A stretch of 64,000 nucleotides of DNA, from positions 1-64,000 of the forward strand of contig NZ_JAEVHL010000009.1 in assembly GCF_016803395.1 (NCBI RefSeq), read 5' to 3'. Shown here one piece after another: positions 62,408 to 64,000 of this stretch (position 1 is the stretch's first letter; each line of letters opens with the position of its first letter). Below the pieces are notes generated by a model. The model was not told the origin of the DNA, searched no databases, and saw only the letters and a program-made list of their open reading frames with translations. Both the position numbers and the translations under genes were made by a program. This stretch comes from Micromonospora tarensis (GTDB lineage Bacteria; Actinomycetota; Actinomycetes; Mycobacteriales; Micromonosporaceae).

Positions 62408-64000
62408 TCACAGATCGGCAGCGGCCGGACGAAAGCGACGCAGGCGCAGGCTGTTGGCCACCACGAAGACCGAGGAGAGCGCCATGGCGGCGCCGGCGAT
62501 CATCGGATTGAGCAGCCCGGCCGCGGCCAACGGCAGGGCCGCGACGTTGTAGCCGAACGCCCAGAACAGGTTGCCCCGGATGATGCCGAGCGTGCGCCGG
62601 GACAGCCGGATGGCGTCCACCGCGGCGTCCAGATCACCCCGGACGAGGGTGAGGTCGGCCGCCTCGATCGCCACGTCGGTGCCGGTGCCCATGGCCAGCC
62701 CCAGGTCGGCCTGGGCCAGCGCCGGGGCGTCATTGACCCCGTCACCGACCATCGCCACCGAGCGCCCCTCGGCCTGGAGCCGCTTGACCACGTCGACCTT
62801 CCCGGCGGGCAGCACCTCGGCGATCACCTCGTCGACGCCCACCTCGGCGGCGACCGCGCGAGCCACTGTGGTGTTGTCCCCGGTCAGCAGGACCGGAGTG
62901 AGCCCCAGCCCACGCAGCCGGGCCACCGCGGCCCGGCTGGTCGGCCGGACCACGTCGGCGACCGCGAGCACGCCCCGGGCCCGCCCGTCCCAGCCGGCGA
63001 CGATCGCGGTACGGCCGGCCTGTTCCGCCTCCCTGACCGCCCGCTCGACCTCCGCCGGCACGTCGAGGTCGCGCTCGCGCAGCAGCCGGGGTCGGCCGAT
63101 CAGCACGAGCCGACCGTCGACCGTGCCCGTGACGCCCAGCCCTTCGAGGTTGGCGAAGCCGGTCACCGGGGGCAGCGCGCCGGCCTCGGCGGCACCGGCG
63201 GCGATCGCACGGGCGATCGGGTGCTCGGAAGCGGCCTCCACCGCGCCGGCGAGCCGGAGCATTTCGGCGCGGTCCTCGCCACTGGCCGGCACCACGTCCA
63301 CCAGCGTCATCCGGCCGGTCGTCACGGTGCCCGTCTTGTCCAGCACCACGGTGTCCACCCGGCGGGTCGACTCCAGCACCTCCGGCCCCTTGATCAGCAC
63401 GCCGAGTTGGGCGCCCCGGCCGGTGCCGACCAGCAACGCGGTCGGGGTGGCCAGGCCGAGCGCGCACGGGCAGGCGATGATCAGCACGGCCACGGCGGCG
63501 GTGAACGCGGCGGTCGGGCCGGCCCCGGTGCCGAGCCACCAACCGAGCGTGCCGACCGCGAGGGTGATGACGATCGGCACGAAGACGCCGGAGATCCGGT
63601 CCGCCAGCCGCTGCACGGCCGCCTTGCCGCTCTGCGCCTGCTCGACCAGGTCGGCCATCCGGGCGAGTTGGGTGTCCGCGCCGACCCTGGTGGCGGTGAC
63701 GACGAGCCGCCCGCCCGCGTTGATGGTGGCGCCGACCACGTCGTCGCCCGGGGCGACCTCGACCGGCACCGACTCACCGGTGAGCATGCTGGCGTCGACC
63801 GCGGAGGTGCCCTCGTCGACCACTCCGTCGGTGGCGATCTTCTCGCCGGGGCGGACCACGAACCGGTCACCAACGGCGAGCCGGTCCACCGGGATCAGGG
63901 TCTCCACCCCGTCCCGCAGCACCGCCACCTCCTTGGCGCCGAGTTCCAGCAGGGCCCGCAGGGCCGCGCCGGCGGTCCGCTTGGAGCGGGCCTCGAAGTA
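62408..64000 (-). CDS. copper-type (P1B) heavy-metal-transporting ATPase, N-terminus beyond window
   Basis: The last 530 residues or so of a P-type ATPase. Actuator [11 protein letters not shown], metal-binding membrane motif [19 protein letters not shown] (CPC, typical of Cu+ pumps), phosphorylated Asp in [19 protein letters not shown] motif in [43 protein letters not shown], and last-helix [18 protein letters not shown]. It also contains the NMS-type [18 protein letters not shown] end usual in CopA. Its start and heavy-metal-binding N-terminal domain lie to the right of 64000. It probably exports copper, judged from CPC and the last-helix residues. Confidence 0.92.
   Translation of the reverse strand, partial: YFEARSKRTAGAALRALLELGAKEVAVLRDGVETLIPVDRLAVGDRFVVRPGEKIATDGVVDEGTSAVDASMLTGESVPVEVAPGDDVVGATINAGGRLVVTATRVGADTQLARMADLVEQAQSGKAAVQRLADRISGVFVPIVITLAVGTLGWWLGTGAGPTAAFTAAVAVLIIACPCALGLATPTALLVGTGRGAQLGVLIKGPEVLESTRRVDTVVLDKTGTVTTGRMTLVDVVPASGEDRAEMLRLAGAVEAASEHPIARAIAAGAAEAGALPPVTGFANLEGLGVTGTVDGRLVLIGRPRLLRERDLDVPAEVERAVREAEQAGRTAIVAGWDGRARGVLAVADVVRPTSRAAVARLRGLGLTPVLLTGDNTTVARAVAAEVGVDEVIAEVLPAGKVDVVKRLQAEGRSVAMVGDGVNDAPALAQADLGLAMGTGTDVAIEAADLTLVRGDLDAAVDAIRLSRRTLGIIRGNLFWAFGYNVAALPLAAAGLLNPMIAGAAMALSSVFVVANSLRLRRFRPAAADL

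Overview
The window looks like chromosome of a high-GC actinobacterium, most likely Micromonospora or a close relative. The evidence is: coding is dense and strongly G/C at third positions; GTG and TTG starts are common; overlaps of the ATGA/GTGA type are frequent; and the gene families (ECF sigma factor with DGPF partner, SigB/F-type sigma factor, TAP-like hydrolase, DUF2855, DUF2243, TRM11-like methyltransferase) are typical of Micromonosporaceae. The genus is inference. I see no rRNA, tRNA, CRISPR array, insertion sequence or prophage gene.

Layout. 1-2530: iron-linked genes (MFS permease, siderophore-interacting protein, siderophore-type acetyltransferase) around a strong iron box. 2559-5563: an ECF sigma factor with a zinc anti-sigma motif, followed in the same frame by a membrane helix and a glycosyl-hydrolase domain, then a SigB/F-type sigma factor. 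5649-10361: DUF2855 protein, GAF/SpoIIE phosphatase, and a DHA2 exporter divergent from an HxlR regulator. 10576-16795: secreted subtilase, AAA ATPase of the LuxR-regulator type, small secreted protein. 17004-30480: an alpha-galactoside locus: secreted GH27, cytoplasmic GH36 and an ABC importer on the minus strand; a sugar dehydrogenase, GntR regulator, galactonate dehydratase, mutarotase-like protein, KDPGal aldolase, KDGal kinase and lactonase on the plus strand. Together they form a De Ley-Doudoroff galactose pathway. 30609-35700: MRJP-like propeller, dienelactone hydrolase, SDR, Tat-exported flavoprotein. 35800-43984: a complete kdp potassium-pump operon with its two-component system, kdpF and a further 27-residue membrane peptide. 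44212-47978: TRM11-like methyltransferase, ZAS membrane protein, MarR regulator with a palindromic operator and small membrane protein, TetR regulator. 48177-54003: beta-oxidation genes ending in an alpha-methylacyl-CoA racemase. 54135-64000: CtaG/DUF2243 pair, DUF2786 protein, DGPF/ECF42 pair, methyltransferase, TAP-like hydrolase, ArsR plus membrane coiled-coil pair, CsbD with a SigB-type promoter, and the 3' two-thirds of a copper-type P-ATPase.

Quality warning. Twelve otherwise normal genes carry sixteen apparent one-base frameshifts, and one further junction carries an in-frame TGA. Most shifts are repaired by adding one G or C to a short G/C run, which points to sequencing or assembly error. 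Such genes are annotated across the break with the break position given. The most interesting unit is the membrane-anchored sigma/anti-sigma/glycosyl-hydrolase arrangement at 2559-4429. The galactose pathway, the small peptide of the kdp operon and several clear operators follow.
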